From NCBI GenBank assembly GCA_032716605.1, contig CM064517.1, positions 21,175,276-21,239,275 on the forward strand: a DNA stretch of 64,000 bases, given 5' to 3'. The position numbers and the translations under genes are program-made. Positions 39,419 through 52,000 of this stretch are shown piece by piece (the first letter of the stretch is position 1; the number at the start of each line of letters is the position of its first letter). The notes beneath the pieces are model-generated. The model did not search any database. It worked only from the letters and a program-made list of their open reading frames with translations, and had not been told where the DNA came from. The stretch comes from Paralithodes platypus (lineage: Eukaryota > Arthropoda > Malacostraca > Decapoda > Lithodidae).

Positions 39419-40430
39419 TGCCCTTGTTAGAACAAGGGATCAGGGTCTGGTGGTATCTGGGCGACTAACTGGTGGTGACAGAAACAGAAAAGTTACGCAT
39501 CATTCATGTCTACGTTACGTTAAACCAGCTCAAATCTCTAGGATTCAAGGTCAACTTAGTAAAAGTCAAACCCTTGTTCCCCCACGAGTATTTCAGGGGA
39601 TAGGGCTGGTCGAGAACACAGCTTCTCTCACTCTGAGTCAGATTGTGGACACTCGAAACAGATTTCGCAAAAACTGTTTATGTTTCTCCACAGTCTGACT
39701 ACGACACAGAGACTTTGGGAATCTCTAGTCAGTTCTCTCAACTGGGTTCAGCTAACTGTGAAGTTGGGTCGGTTGAAAGTCTAACGTTTAATCTTGGAGG
39801 GCAACAAATTTTTCCCACTATTACCGGCGGGGATAGTATGGCCTATCCCAACGTTATTACACAACTTACTAGCGGTTTGGGCGACGAGAGAAATGTTGCA
39901 CGCAGTCATGTCATGAACCTCTCCTCCGCCGTCGGTATGGGTGGACATGGATGCGTCAGGAACGATAGGTTGGGGCTTTTAGTCAAACCTCGGGCATCAG
40001 GGTCAAAGGTTTTGGTCCCATTTAGAAATGTTCCACATCAATGTCAAAGACTTACTAGTCCCCTTATCTGTCCTTCAGGCTCACGGCTCTGCTTTACGGG
40101 GCAAGTCGGTGGCCTTCAGAATGGACAATCTGAATGCGGTTCACTGTATTCAGAAACAAGGGTCAATGAGATCTCGGAAGTGGCTAAACGTGTCAGAAAA
40201 GATTTTTATACTAGCCAACAGGCTGGACATTCATCTTCACGCATCTTATCTCCCAGGCGTAGCAAACGTCTGGGCAGACGCTCTGTCTCAGAGACAAAGC
40301 ACAACAGTAGAATGGGCACTCTTGCGATTGCGGAGCATTACCATCCACAAGTGGATTTGTTTGCGTCTGAGAAGACTCACAAACTCCCACTGTACCTCAC
40401 CCGCCGGACGATAACGCCGGCGGGCGGACC
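39405..40430 (+). pseudogene. DIRS RT / RNase H remnant
   Basis: Gag jumps directly to RT at the position equivalent to residue 195 of the intact RT, so about 0.85 kb (gag end and the first two-thirds of RT) is deleted. The catalytic box reads YLGD (39,453-39,464), followed at once by TAA. RNase H is still recognisable (FRMDNLNAVHCIQKQGS, VWADALSQRQ) in a different frame. Confidence 0.82.
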
Positions 40431-40685
40431 AGACGCTCTGATGACGGACGAGAACAGGTTGAGTTCCATTTATCTATTTTCCGCCGCCGGACGCGTCTCT
40501 AATGTGCCACGTAGTCAACAAACTACAGGATTAGCGAGGCGTAGTCTCGCTAATTGCGCCCCGGTGGCCGGCGCAGTGTGGTACCAGCATTTGAACACGT
40601 GGTGCCCGCACCCAGTGTCACTCCCGGTCGGGTTGTTCCACTTCGAACACAATTGGCAACCTAGAAACCTCGCGGACTTGTTCAT

Positions 40686-41575
40686 TATGGACATTCAGGA
40701 GGCCAAGTGGCTAGCACCATATGGTAGCGACGTGACCAAGATATTCACGAATCAATATACCCAGTCTACAACGCGACAGCTTCAATCGCATTGGCAAGCT
40801 TTTACGTCTTGGATTCTTAGAACAAAACAAACTGTGCCCTCGATGGCGTTGGTTGTTAATTATTTAATTTATCTGTTCATGCAGAAACATTTATCTGAAA
40901 GTGATTTATGTGGGCAGGTTTTAAACTTCGCCCACCTCCCCGTCAGCTCATGCCTACCTGGTCTCTGGACAAAGCATTGTCGTTAATTTCGTTCCCGTAT
41001 GTACCAAAGACTGCAGATTTTACAAAAGGGCAGTATTCCTTATGGCTTTGGCTACCGGAAACAGAGCATCTGAGCTGGCGGCGATGAGCAACACACCTAA
41101 TTGCCTCAGGTTTGATAGGCTTCATGAGTGTATTCACATTGCACCTTCCCCAGGATTCATAGCCAAGAATGAGCACAGTGAACACGTGTTTTCAGAGTTC
41201 ACGGTGCCGGCGTTAAAAAGGGGAAAGGTGCACCATCTTTTTTGCCCAGTGCAAGCTCTAACCAAATATTTAAGAGTTGCACCTCTAAATCACCAGGGTG
41301 CTTTATGGGTCGCAAGTCCGGGTGAACGCTTGATGGAGCGTACACTAGCTTCTCTCTTGGTCGAGGACTTTAAAGAGAAGAATCCCGGCATTGTGGGTAA
41401 GACCCACGATTTACATAAGGGGGCAGCCTCTTTACGTTTCCTTAATAATTTTTCGGTGGAAGTTATTAAGTCCACACAGTTGTGGGCCTCTAATCAGGAG
41501 TTTTTGACTCGATACCTTTCAGTAGCTCTGGACAAACCTTCCTTGCCATGTATAGCTTTACGGCAGAGGGTCTAG
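40686..41575 (+). pseudogene. DIRS tyrosine recombinase remnant
   Basis: The N-terminal part starts IMDIQEAKWLAPYGSDV (about 40,686) and ends in a deletion after YLFMQKHLS. The catalytic part resumes at 41,042 (MALATGNRASELAAM keeps the Arg), but the HxxR motif is HDLHK (41,405-41,419), so the second Arg is lost; the WASN and Tyr motif remains (WASNQEFLTRYL) with its His changed to Gln. Not active. Confidence 0.85.
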
Positions 41576-42264
41576 GTGGCCCTTTTAGTCACGTTTTGTT
41601 TAATTTCAAGAAAAAGGGGGGGGAGGGTGCAGTCAGTGTGACATAGGACACCCTAGACCCCTCCGGAGTATGTGTTCGGAACATACGAGCTGTGATACTG
41701 TTTGTAGGCATTGTATTATAAAATTTCTCTGTAGTATTCATTGCAGGAAATTGTGCTAAAGGCCAATAGTAGTGTTACAACAATTCTTGTTGTAAGTAGC
41801 TTTGGCTGTGAAGCAATAGATTTTTGAGAAATCTCGGTAGTTGCAACTACGACTTTTACTTTTGAAGTAATTACTTCTGCATAAGTACACGAGTTCAGTA
41901 CTTCTACGAATGTACAAGAATTCATTTATGTTTGGTTATATTTTTAGGAATATATCCACTAGTTAATGGGGTTTATATGTGCACATGTAAACTTATAAGT
42001 TTTTAGTTTTCACCACTTACCTTAAGTGGGGTGCCTTCTTAACTAGCAGATCTGTGTACAGAGTCTCAGAGTTAACCCTTTTTCAAGCAGGCTTCTTTGA
42101 AGCACGCTCCTGCTTGTACACCTTTTTGAAGATTTAGGCTGTATAAAGTTTATGCACCCGAATATCTTTTTTACAAAAGTAAGAATAACTATGTGGTTGT
42201 TTGATTATCTGCTTTTCTAGAGTTATGATATGATTATGAATGTCCCCCTCCAGTCTTAGAAATC

Positions 42265-42791
42265 AGGCATGTTCGTCAATGATGGAGGGGCCACTAATAA
42301 ATTATAGGTTTGACTCCTGTAAGGAGATAAAGAAAACCTAATATTTAGTAGTGGCCCCGTAATCATTGACGACTGGGGCCCTCCCGACCATTCCCTTCCC
42401 ATTCGTTGATGTATTAAGGATTTTGGTTTACTTGATATGTCAGTGAAGGAAGAATGACGCCTGCAGTAGCGTCTGGTCAAAGATCCACACAAGTACATCC
42501 ACGATATGATGGAAAGCTTATTGAATAGTTATTCTTATTTTCTTTTTGTTTTTATTTTTTATGAAGTTATTTCGTAGTGAGTAATTCATAATGACTGAAG
42601 CCATGAGTGAGGTCGCGTGCACTCATGATGAAGGCTCCTCAAATTTTTAATGCTCTGCGCGGTAGATTCAAACTACGGCGGATGAGTGTTTGAAGAGGGT
42701 GCCTTATTTAATAGGCATGTTCGTCAATGATACGGGGCCACTACTAAATATTAGGTTTTCTTTATCTCCTTACAGGAGTCAAACCTATAAT
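42265..42791. repeat. DIRS copy 2 internal complementary region and right terminal repeat
   Basis: 42,265-42,390 fuses the two end variants (GGCCACTAATAAATTATAGG, then the CTCCTGTAAGGAG hairpin, then CCTAATATTTAGTAGTGG). 42,435-42,791 is the right terminal repeat. Confidence 0.82.
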
Positions 42792-42824
42792 GTTGCTACA
42801 GTACAGTATAGGAATATCGGTACT

Positions 42825-42892
42825 GTACTGCACTATGAGGTTCAGTACCGGTATGCTAATTCTGTAGAGTAGCAGACCTGAAATCATTACTT
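42825..42892. repeat. short dispersed repeat
   Basis: About 65 bp matching 60,923-60,990 in inverted orientation (GTACCGGTATGCTAATTCTG). At 60,923 it is the flank of a TTAA MITE, so this copy may show part of the empty site. Confidence 0.6.
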
Positions 42893-43890
42893 AAGGTTAA
42901 ATATAGAGCAACTTCCTCCAGTGTGCCTGGATCCTAGAGGTGTACACTATGCTTGGAGTTTGTAGCATTTTAATGATACTGTTCTCAGAAGTGTTAAGGT
43001 GCTGAATGAATTTATATGTTAGCTTTCTAATGAGTGATTGGTGAGAGTGTAAGTTCATATAGGCACATAGTGTACTTGTACTCTCATATTTTGAGAGCCC
43101 CAGAAACATTTTCATGTTATTGTGATATGAGATACTTAGCCTATTCACTGTCATTTTCTTTTAGTTCCACCATAGTTGTGCTGTATAGCCTACATTGGTG
43201 AGCAGTAGGAGTTGAACAATGTTATTTTTGTATCCCATGTGCACATATGAAATTTTCTTAATATTGAATTTCCCTGCATGTAAAGTTGCCTTCGCTGATG
43301 CCCCATATCCTCATCATCGGAGCGATCACTTGAAATATAGTGTCCTAGATACTTTACTTTACTTACTTCTTCTATAATTTCTTCATACAAATGGAATTTA
43401 GGTAGCTTTGATTTCAATAGAAGGTTAGATTTAAATATTATGATATTGCTCTTTATAGGATTAAATTTGACTGAATGTTCGATTCCAAATTTTTCACATA
43501 CTCTTAATAATTTATCCAGTCCTGCTCCAGAGGGTGCGATTAAGGCTAGGTCATCAGCATACACGAGATGATTTACAATGGTGCTGCCAATGCAGCACCC
43601 AGTGCGAGTCTTGTTCAGCTCCAGACTAAGATCATCCATGTAGACGTTGAAAAGATACGGAGACAATATCCCCCCTGCCTAACACCATTGGTTACGGCGA
43701 AAGAGCATGACAGGATGTTGCCCCATCTTACACACATTTTTTTATTAGCATACCAGAAAATAAGTATCATAATAATATAGCTAGGCACTCCCCTGTTAAC
43801 TAATTTTTCAAATAAGGTTTTGTGACACACCCTATCAAAAGCCTTACTTGCATCAAGAAAACAAGAGAAAATTGAGCTATTTAGCTTGTT
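42893..43890 (-). pseudogene. LINE reverse transcriptase C-terminal half
   Basis: Minus strand from the right: CFLDASKAFDRV and HKTLFEKLVNRGVP, VRWG, TNGVRQGG; a frame shift near 43,670; SPYLFNVYMDDLSLEL, NHLVYADDLALIAPSG (YADD), KVKYLGHYIS, ILRKFHMCTWDTKITLF, NSYCSP; a stop; then a tail to about 42,897. The amino-terminal RT and endonuclease are absent. It is a non-LTR RT unlike the 19-21 kb LINE, possibly of the Rex1/Babar group, though I would not insist on the clade. Confidence 0.75.
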
Positions 43891-43929
43891 GTAATTAATA
43901 ATTAGTTAATAATTAGCTTTCAATCACCG

Positions 43930-45582
43930 GCCTCCCGCTCTGCAGAAAGTCTAGTTATACTCCCCACCTCAAGAATAGTTACTGATAAACGGCATCCCGT
44001 AGTCTATAATCTATCTGTGAGCTATAGCTAAATCTTTTGTGAATTCAGTATTACTTACGGCATCCTGTTGGGTAATATTGGAAACATAGATAACCTAGTT
44101 ATATACAAACATTAACTGTATTACAAACTGATAGTGGTATGTCCTCTGCTACTTTAGTTTATAACCAGTTATAGTGTGTGCAGTAGCTCCTCGAGTAACC
44201 CATTAATTCTGGCATCCCAGAACCCAATAGTTACCCATACGAGTACGTTTTCTATTATAGTTAAATTCTTGGTCGTAGCAGGCTTCCCTTCCGACCGACA
44301 ACTTAACTAAATAGATTATACCAACCACTTGACTCACGTAGATCTAGGACAGAAAGATCTTTCGTGTTAGAAGGGATTATGCGAGAAACTCTTAGTTGAG
44401 CACTCTGCATGTATGATTCCTAGGTACCAGTTGTCTGCGGCATCCCGTACAGAATTGGTAACTGAAAGGTTTTAAAACCGCCCGAGTTCCTTGAACCTCT
44501 TTTAAAGGTTAGCGACTGTCAAGAAAGTTACTTCACTAGACTATCTTGCGTTTGTCCGATGTCTTGTTAATCTGGCCTCTGCCTGAAACATTGCATTCAA
44601 AACCCCCATCAAAGAGTAACATATCGGAACTTCATCACCGGTTAACTATTAGCCCATCTGTAATTAACCTTCTTCACACTGCCGGACACATTGGACGGCC
44701 CCCGGAGCAGCAGCTGTTAACCCCTAACGTCGTGCCTCAAGATAACCAGAAGATACCTCAACAGTGCTTAAATTCTTAAATTAGTATCAGTGCCTCGATA
44801 CTATATATATTCGATGATAAAGTGTTTTCCCTGTGCTTTATAAACCCATACTATTCTATGGCCAAAGTGATTGCTATGCTAATGTGTTGTTAAAGTATAT
44901 CAGAAGTTAATACTAGGCGAACTTGTTCATAAAATAATTCTTGCCATCAAGTGTAATATTGCAGAAGCGAGACAGTCTTAACAATTGGGACTACGGCTCG
45001 AGTGAAAACAATTCTAATTTGGTCTTTGTAATCATTGATAAAACTTAAATCGACATAACTGCTATCTGTCTTAAATGTTATTGAGACAAGTGATTACACC
45101 ACATGAGTTGAAGCTAGCTACTACACCTCCTTTATGTAATATTCTTGGAGAGATATATATATCACAAAATTTAGTCTCATCATCAGTAAACACACAGAAC
45201 CTTATCAAGATAACACAGAATTAACAGCCTAATCTACGAGTGAATCCTATGTAATATTCTAGGCCTTATATCAGAAGAGAATACCTGATACTTAGAAGTG
45301 GGAAGTGCGCTCCATCCAAACCCGCAATAAGTGCTGAAGATTATAAAAAGTCCAATAACATTGATGCCCACCATATGCCCATACTATTTTGTGTGAATTA
45401 TTTTATTTCTATTCTGCATAAGTGTTAATTAAGAATAAATCTGTATTTCCAACCATCTTCCGAAATTATATTAATATGTCCTCTATTGATTCCCATTGTG
45501 TATCTGTGTGAAATCCAATAACCCAGTCTTGTAGAACTCACCTGTACCGATAGTTAATCCTGAACAAAATCAGGGCATAACA
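43930..45582 (+). repeat. solo LTR of the Gypsy family seen at 14-15 kb
   Basis: Ends CAGGGCATAACA at 45,582. Shares many blocks with the LTRs at 14.2, 52.0-57.4 and 57.6 kb (GGACGGCCC, AGATAACC.AGA, GAACTCACCT.). No primer-binding site follows, so it is a solo LTR or detached end. The left edge is approximate. No coding. Confidence 0.7.
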
Positions 45583-45586
45583 CATA

Positions 45587-47459
45587 CAGTAAAACCCCGC
45601 CAATCCGGAATCCCAAGACTTCCGGACAGGCATTCGGGTTCGGACACATGTCTCAGACATCCGGACAAGTCCGGATGTCAGGGGAGTTTATGAGGCTTTA
45701 TTCGGTCAACAACAACCTTTATATTGGGCCATATGTCCCAGCCATCTGGACAAGGCCGGATGGCAGAGAAAAAAACACCAGACCGAAGAACGAACAGCAT
45801 TGTGGGTAAGTTTCCATTCGCGCCAAAAGTATTGTTTACGTCTAGTCAGGTGGTCCGCCCCAAGCGTCGTACGTCATCTGGATATTATCCCCGTGTTTGT
45901 GCTATTATTTCTACTCGCCTGCCCCACCAAGATGGATAGTGATGTTGTGATGACTTCCAAGGAAGCAGTGAGTGGAGAGAAGGCTGGTGAGGCTTGTGAG
46001 AAGGTTGTTAACCCCCTTCACCACCAATACGTAATTTTCAACATAGAGTATTCTGGTTAACATTAGACGATTTTCTTTAGCTTATAATCTACCTCTATGA
46101 CTGAAATGGGTAAATACGACCTCAATAAACCCTCTGAATAACATAGGTCCTTCTTAACCCGGGAACTACGGGGAGACTTAAGAGTTCTCCCGGCGGACTG
46201 CGGGAAGACTCTTAACCCGGGAACTACGGGGAGACTTAAGAGTTCCCCCGGCGGACTGCGGGAAGACTCTTAAGAGTAAGGGAAAACAAAAATCAATTTA
46301 AAACACCGAAAAAAGAAAAAAAGAAATATTTTGTTTTGCCCCTGGGCCATGCCAAATATCACTCCTCCACCTCCCCTCCTTCCCCACTTTTCTCCCCTCC
46401 TTCAGTTATCACCTATTTTCCCTGTTATTCCCTTTTCCTGTGGTCTATTGTCGTGCTAACATTAGCGAGTTGGTAGCAGGGCATTGTCATCACTGTTACC
46501 AAGCGTGGGAAAGAGCGAGAGAGAGACTATTGCGGAACAGTGTCTCTCCAGACAAGGGGAGGGGTGGAGGGCAGGGAGGTTGCCTCAGCCATACATTATG
46601 TAACTCCCGGCCTGTATCGCCGATTTTGACCATCCAAACACTGTTTCCACTTGTTTTATTGTTGTAACAGGTTAATACCTTTATAATCAACCTATAATAG
46701 GCGCATATGGATAAGTATTAATGCTATTTATGGTAAAATAACGATATTAGTGATGGGAACAGCTCAAATACGTCAGCACAGGAGTGTGGTGTCTCATACC
46801 CCCCATGCGCACTTCTTAGGTTAAACTGCATAATATCGTCTAACTTTACCCTGAATAAAGGTAAAATTACCTCATGGTGCTGAAGGGGTTAAAAGTTGAT
46901 TAGGCTAAGTTATGCCTCAATATATTACAGTGTTGCAAAAATAAGAAGGTAAAAGTTGATTTAGGCCTACTGTGGTAAGAAAATAAAAAGTTCAGTTCTG
47001 GTTTTAAGTGGCAAAAATTGTTCAGTATTCTAATGTGTTCAGTACATGAAAAATGTGCTACAGTTGCAATCATTGTTTTTGTATGGCACCTCCGCTACAA
47101 CCCACTCCACACCACCCTACACTCTACTCCACCTTCACTGTCCACTCCACTTACAATACAGGTCAGTAAGAAAGAGATAGGTTCTTATATACTGTATATT
47201 GCACTAATTTCTTTTTTAGATCCAGTTTATTTAGATTAGGAAGGTACTGGACAGTACAAAGTTAGCAATCCGGACCTCATTATATCTCACATCCGGAGTA
47301 GTCCGATTTTGAGAACCGGACATAATTATCTCTGACATCCGGAATTGTCCGGTTCATAGGGGTTTGTGTGGGACCAATCCGGACCCCGCCAGATCCGGAA
47401 TATTGGCACTTCCAGACAGGGTTTCCCCCCAATTAGTCCGGTTGGGAGGGGTTTTACTG
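45587..47459. mobile_element. pogo/Tigger-like element with TA target duplication
   Basis: 1,873 bp between TA at 45,585-45,586 and TA at 47,460-47,461. Inverted ends: CAGTAAAACCCCGCCAATCC, and complement of the right CAGTAAAACCCCTCCCAACC. TCCGGA motifs crowd both ends. A short open stretch (45,932-46,060) near the left end may be a transposase remnant but has no motif. A TTAA MITE is nested inside. Confidence 0.82.
46158..46820 (+). mobile_element. TTAA-flanked MITE, family A, copy 2
   Basis: TTAA at 46,154-46,157 and 46,821-46,824. The first about 58 bp, including TTAACCCGGGAACTACGGGG, is tandemly repeated (again at 46,212), so the left terminus is double. Confidence 0.85.
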
Positions 47460-47670
47460 TACATGTAGAATAGCCGGAATAACCAGCCCTATATACCCCC
47501 CAGCCAATCACCCGGTCATACTCTGCCCCTCCCCAATAATCCCTTCTACACCTACGTCCGCACAAACATATGACCTACCACCACAACCAGGTCAAACCAA
47601 CACTTGCCTGAAAACTCTCACCACGACCATAACCACCTGCTGCTCCAACCACGCTCTCTCACCAACCATC

Positions 47671-48111
47671 ATGTCGTCCACCCCATTCATCAAGAGAATT
47701 AAAGTCTCAACGGATTCAGGACGCCTTGCCAGAATCCGGCACACCCACGAAGCAATTACTGCAACCCTCATCAACACTACAGACACCTCTCTTCTCGTCA
47801 CCACCGACCCATGCAAGACTCCAGACAAACGATCCACCGAATGGTGGACATTCCTACATACCCTGCCCGTCACCAGCCGCCATGACAACTCTCTTACCTT
47901 CGCCCTTGAGGCCCGAGGACGTGCCTACCACAAAGGAGAGGGAAGTGAAATACAGGAGAAACAAGAGAACCCCAAGAACACCAACAAACAAACAAGAGAA
48001 AACACACACCCAAAGAAACAAAGGAGAAAGCAACACCACCCACAACAACAACATCAGGGTCAAGGCGAGAGATCCCGACCAGGAACGAAAATTGTCGCAT
48101 CACAACAATAG
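47671..48111 (+). CDS. hypothetical protein, hydrophilic tail
   Basis: 146 aa. The N-terminal half (MSSTPFIKRIKVSTDSGRLA, ALINTTDTS-like, STEWWTFLHTLPV) has normal composition; the C-terminal third is extremely rich in Gln, Lys, Arg, His, Asn. Similar Lys/Arg/Glu-rich coding continues in another frame to about 48,180. No family recognised. It may be the ORF1 or gag start of an unidentified element; chance is not excluded. Confidence 0.3.
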   Translation: MSSTPFIKRIKVSTDSGRLARIRHTHEAITATLINTTDTSLLVTTDPCKTPDKRSTEWWTFLHTLPVTSRHDNSLTFALEARGRAYHKGEGSEIQEKQENPKNTNKQTRENTHPKKQRRKQHHPQQQHQGQGERSRPGTKIVASQQ

Positions 48112-48249
48112 AAAAAGCCAAACGAAAAAGAGAGAAAAGGGATGAAAGGCAGAGAAAGAAGAAGAAAGGAATACGCCGTGATAATCCCCGAGTCAAGGCC
48201 ACAGACTCCAGCGAGGAGAGATTACTGCCCCATCACCACAAAGGGACAA

Positions 48250-48850
48250 TGAGCCCCAAAATGGCCGACCCAAGACAACAACAGGCCACCACCCCCGAGA
48301 GTTGTATATTCACAACCATTCTGAAAACCCTCCATTTACACTATGTAAAATACCTAGAACAATTATTGTATTTAATTCTATATATTAACTATGCAACCAC
48401 CCTCACGAGAGGGATACAAGAAAGCCACTTCGTATCTCTCTACCCCGCGAGGTTATGTAAAACCATGCCCCATATTCTTATCAATTACCCCTCTACTTGA
48501 CGAGGATATACAGTATGTAAGTAACTCTTATACCTATTATTTCTCCTTCCCATGACTAAACATAGGCGACACCACAGCCTCCTCTCCCATGTAAATAAAA
48601 CTTATAGGAAGGAAAAACACCTATATATCTTTTCTTTCTCCAATTTTAGCAACTATATACCTGTAAGCCTCACGCTTTTTTTGTTCTGTCTACTAACTAT
48701 ACATGTGCAGCCATATATTTCACTAGGACCTATATTATTATTGAAATGCACCAGGAACGAAATATGTAATGATCATGTCAGTTCTTCTTTTATTGTGTAA
48801 TCGGTGTAGATATATTATTAGGTAAGACCAAAGTCGCCCACACGTGTCAT
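48250..48850. other. no gene seen
   Basis: AT-rich DNA, short open stretches without motifs. Confidence 0.4.
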
Positions 48851-48859
48851 GTACGTATG

Positions 48860-50340
48860 ATGTAACAATCATGTCCCCCAGTACGCATATTACGAAGGTG
48901 GTGATCCTTGACATTTTTGATGTATTGATTAAGTGTGTATTTAATTATGTAACAGCCATGCCCCACCATATTAATATGACAAAGCGATAATACCTTCATT
49001 GTGTATGTTGTTAAGTATGTAAGCACCAGGCCATCCACATGTTCGTTATGCATGTCTATGCTTAGGAATATGTCATGATTATGCCAGTTCTATATTTACT
49101 TATGTAACAACCATGCCCCACCATATTAATATTAATATGATGAAGCGATAATACCTTCGTTGTGTATGTTGTTAAGTATGTAAACACCAGGCCATCCACA
49201 CGTTCGTTATGCATGTCTGTGCTTAGGAAAATATCATGATTATGCCAGTTCTGTATTTAATTATGTAACAACCATGCCCCACCATATTAACCCTGGAGAG
49301 GAAACGCCGTTGCCAATGAGCACGCGAGGGTTGCGCGAAACACGTTATTTGGTCGGCGCGCAGCCCACATGGCTGTTGCCCGGGATATCGGCCTGCCGGG
49401 AGGCAGTCTACTGGTACCTCCAGTGGTGAGCGGAGCTCCTACACTCTAGCTCTACGGCAACAGGCTAAAACAGGAAACCAACGTTGCCCACAGGCACCGA
49501 CCTAACCTGGTAAGTAACTTTATTGATTGTGCATATTGTGCCTTGTCAAGAATGTGTTTGAGATATCGATCTAAGACTAATAGGCAACTTAGCCAGATAA
49601 CGGACCATCATGCTCACACAAGCTAGCCTGTCTCATGTTGCCATATGAGGGCCTCGCGTGCGCATATGCAATGGCGTTATCTCTCCAGGGTTAAAATGTG
49701 TGCCCCTCCATAAATAATTTTTTTGGTAGTACTGTATTTATATTACTCCGATTTAAATTATTACACTTTGGGGTCATACTAGGATCATGTGGCAAGCACT
49801 GTGTTGAATTTGGTATGAATCCAAGAATATTTAGGTACCCTCCCGAATATTTAAAAATTACCGTATTTTTTGGTGGATTTTTTTTTTTTTTTTTTTTCAA
49901 CTTCACCGTTCTCTCAGCCTATGGGGTCTGCAGGGCTGCCACTCCCACTCCAAGCTACCTCACCATTGCCGTCCACGCCCCCAGAGTGCCAGTCCCCTCA
50001 AGAGTACTTGAGTATTTTTTTTATATTTTTAAGTACCACCTACTCAAAACTTCCACTTATTTTTTGTATTAAATTCTTTAAAAATACTAATTACCTTTCA
50101 ATATCCACCATTTACTAACATAATATTAAGGGATCCTTATATTATTTTTAGCAATGTTCAGAAAATCTCTAAGTCATTTGGTTTGGGAGATATTTGAGGT
50201 CAAAGTCGACGTTGCATATTAACAACTATCAAACCTAAAAAAATACATTTTTGAGCGTTACCTCTCCAGGGTTAATATGACGACAGCTATAGTACCTTCA
50301 TTGTGTATGTGTTCATTATGTATAACTATCTTTATCCGCG
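48860..50340. repeat. about 155-bp tandem repeats, interrupted
   Basis: Units start near 48,946, 49,102 and 49,258 (TTATGTAACAACCATGCCCC and CCATATTAATATGA), with an older partial unit near 48,860. The third unit is split by a TTAA element at its ATTAAT and resumes at 50,272 (TTAATATGACGACAGC). The neighbouring units show the intact site. Confidence 0.75.
49291..50271. mobile_element. TTAA-flanked element with CCCTGGAGAG ends and an extra internal terminus
   Basis: 981 bp between TTAA at 49,287-49,290 and 50,272-50,275. Left end CCCTGGAGAGGAAACGCC; complement of right end CCCTGGAGAGGTAACGC. A third, right-type terminus lies inside at 49,672-49,690, again followed by TTAA (49,691-49,694). This suggests a composite of a 400-bp element and a second 577-bp part. 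No coding motif. Confidence 0.82.
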
Positions 50341-50548
50341 ATTTTGTTTCTCTCTTCCATTTATTTCCACACATGTTATACGTCTTGTCAACAACGATCT
50401 TCTAGTATACAAAACACATCATTCTACTTCGGGCCCCATGCCCAGTTGTTCCCTTCCAGTAACTAAGTGTATATGTAGTTAAGCCAGAGTTATGTTCCAC
50501 CATTCAGATTGAAGAAGTTAAGGTACACGACAGAATTGTTGTGCTACT

Positions 50549-50831
50549 GTAAAGTCAGTGAAAGTAGGCTAGCCTAAACAGACCTCGGATGCGGAAATAC
50601 CCTGAGCCGAACAGGCCAACTGGGATATCTCTATTGGTCTAACTGGTAAGGTGTCTGCCTCACACCCTAGGGTCGAGAGTTCGTGCCCCCACCAGGGCAT
50701 GATATTTTCGTGAGGCTATTTCCGCATTTAACGAAGTTTAGGTGTGTTGGTAAAATTGTTCAGATGGTTGAGAGTAAGATCGGAGCTCCATTAATCCTCT
50801 TTCGGGTATGGTGTAAAAAACGATCCCCACA
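50549..50831 (+). mobile_element. tRNA-like SINE, copy 3
   Basis: Same family as 32,915-33,199, with a few more substitutions; same 5' and 3' limits. Confidence 0.65.
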
Positions 50832-50834
50832 CTA

Positions 50835-52000
50835 CGAGGTATACATTTGATGACGACTGTATATATATATATATACCCTTTCTTGCACCCCCTGTACCTC
50901 CTAAACTTAAACTCGCCTCACCTAGTTTTCTGGCATATCCGGCTCAAACCAGATTCGCTTGACCATCACGACCCAATTAGCAGAGGGTCAGGTTGCCTGA
51001 CAACCAAGCCCCCTCCCCCCCTTCTCACTTTCCCTTTTTCCCCTCCACACAGAAAGCCCCAACCCAGGATAATGCATAACCCATCTCGACCAAAAGTGTT
51101 AGGTCTAAACTATATCAAAGTAAGAAACAAATCCATAACTTCCAACTCTCCCCTGAATAAAACTCCTTAAGAGACAGAGTCATGCAAGTGTCCAACAAGG
51201 GCGCAGCCATGTCAGGTCACGGAGGGACCCCCACTTGTCCCCCCCCTCCCCCCGGTCGACCCCGGAATAGCGACGTGCTCCTCCCCCTCGACCCCGACGA
51301 AAGGACCACCAGGGGAACTCTGCCTAGCAACCAACTCCACACAGACGGGTATGTTTAGATGCGTTTTTCATTACCATTTCACATTATCCTAGAGACGTAG
51401 AATAAGGGAGGAGCTGTCCAACCCCCTCGTCTTATACCAACATTACACGGCTGCCTCCACAGTAAAGTAACTTACTTTATAAATACAAGCACCTAGCCAG
51501 CTAGCCTTAACGAGCAGGGCGCCCCGCCCCCACTGACCGCGAAAACAACCCGGTGAAAAACCTCTTGCCAACACCACTTCCATCACATGTCATTATATGT
51601 TAGATGTGCATATTAACTCTGTTATCTGATCCAGGACACGGGAAATGAGGAACGAATTACCCAGGCGACGACTCCGCAACAGCCCCCATGCACAGCTGCC
51701 CTCCAAAATGAAAGGGACAACTCCCAGCCGAGGCAACACCCCAGCTCCAACTTCCCCCACACCTCCACCAGCTTGCCAACTTGAAAGCCTGTTATCTCCA
51801 TCCCTAAAAATTGTTACGTCTACTTCCTCCTTACTCAATTAAGTGAGCCCTACAATAGTGCCCCACATGTAAAGCTAAAACTCCCCTCTCACATTTCTAG
51901 AAAACCCAGATAACAGCAAATCCACCAACCACCAGCCCCGGCAACACCGGGCAGCCCTGATATATAAACCCTGGGAGGAGGGAAATTAAGTAAGTAGAAA
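50835..52000. other. no gene seen
   Basis: A (TA)n microsatellite at 50,862-50,876 and C-rich stretches. No convincing coding or repeat structure. Confidence 0.4.

Larger units (their letters stand above)
34783..42791 (+). mobile_element. DIRS element, decayed copy
   Basis: About 8 kb, plus strand, same family as the 22.5-31.2 kb element. Left terminal repeat 34,783-35,095, leader with a partial duplication, broken gag, deleted RT, RNase H remnants, broken recombinase, 3' UTR with a G-run, internal complementary region (42,270-42,390) and right terminal repeat (42,435-42,791, ending CAGGAGTCAAACCTATAAT). The terminal parts are well preserved while all coding parts are destroyed. Confidence 0.88.

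Noticed and set aside
43568..43780. 70-codon plus-strand frame
   Set aside because: Antisense of the LINE RT with YADD.
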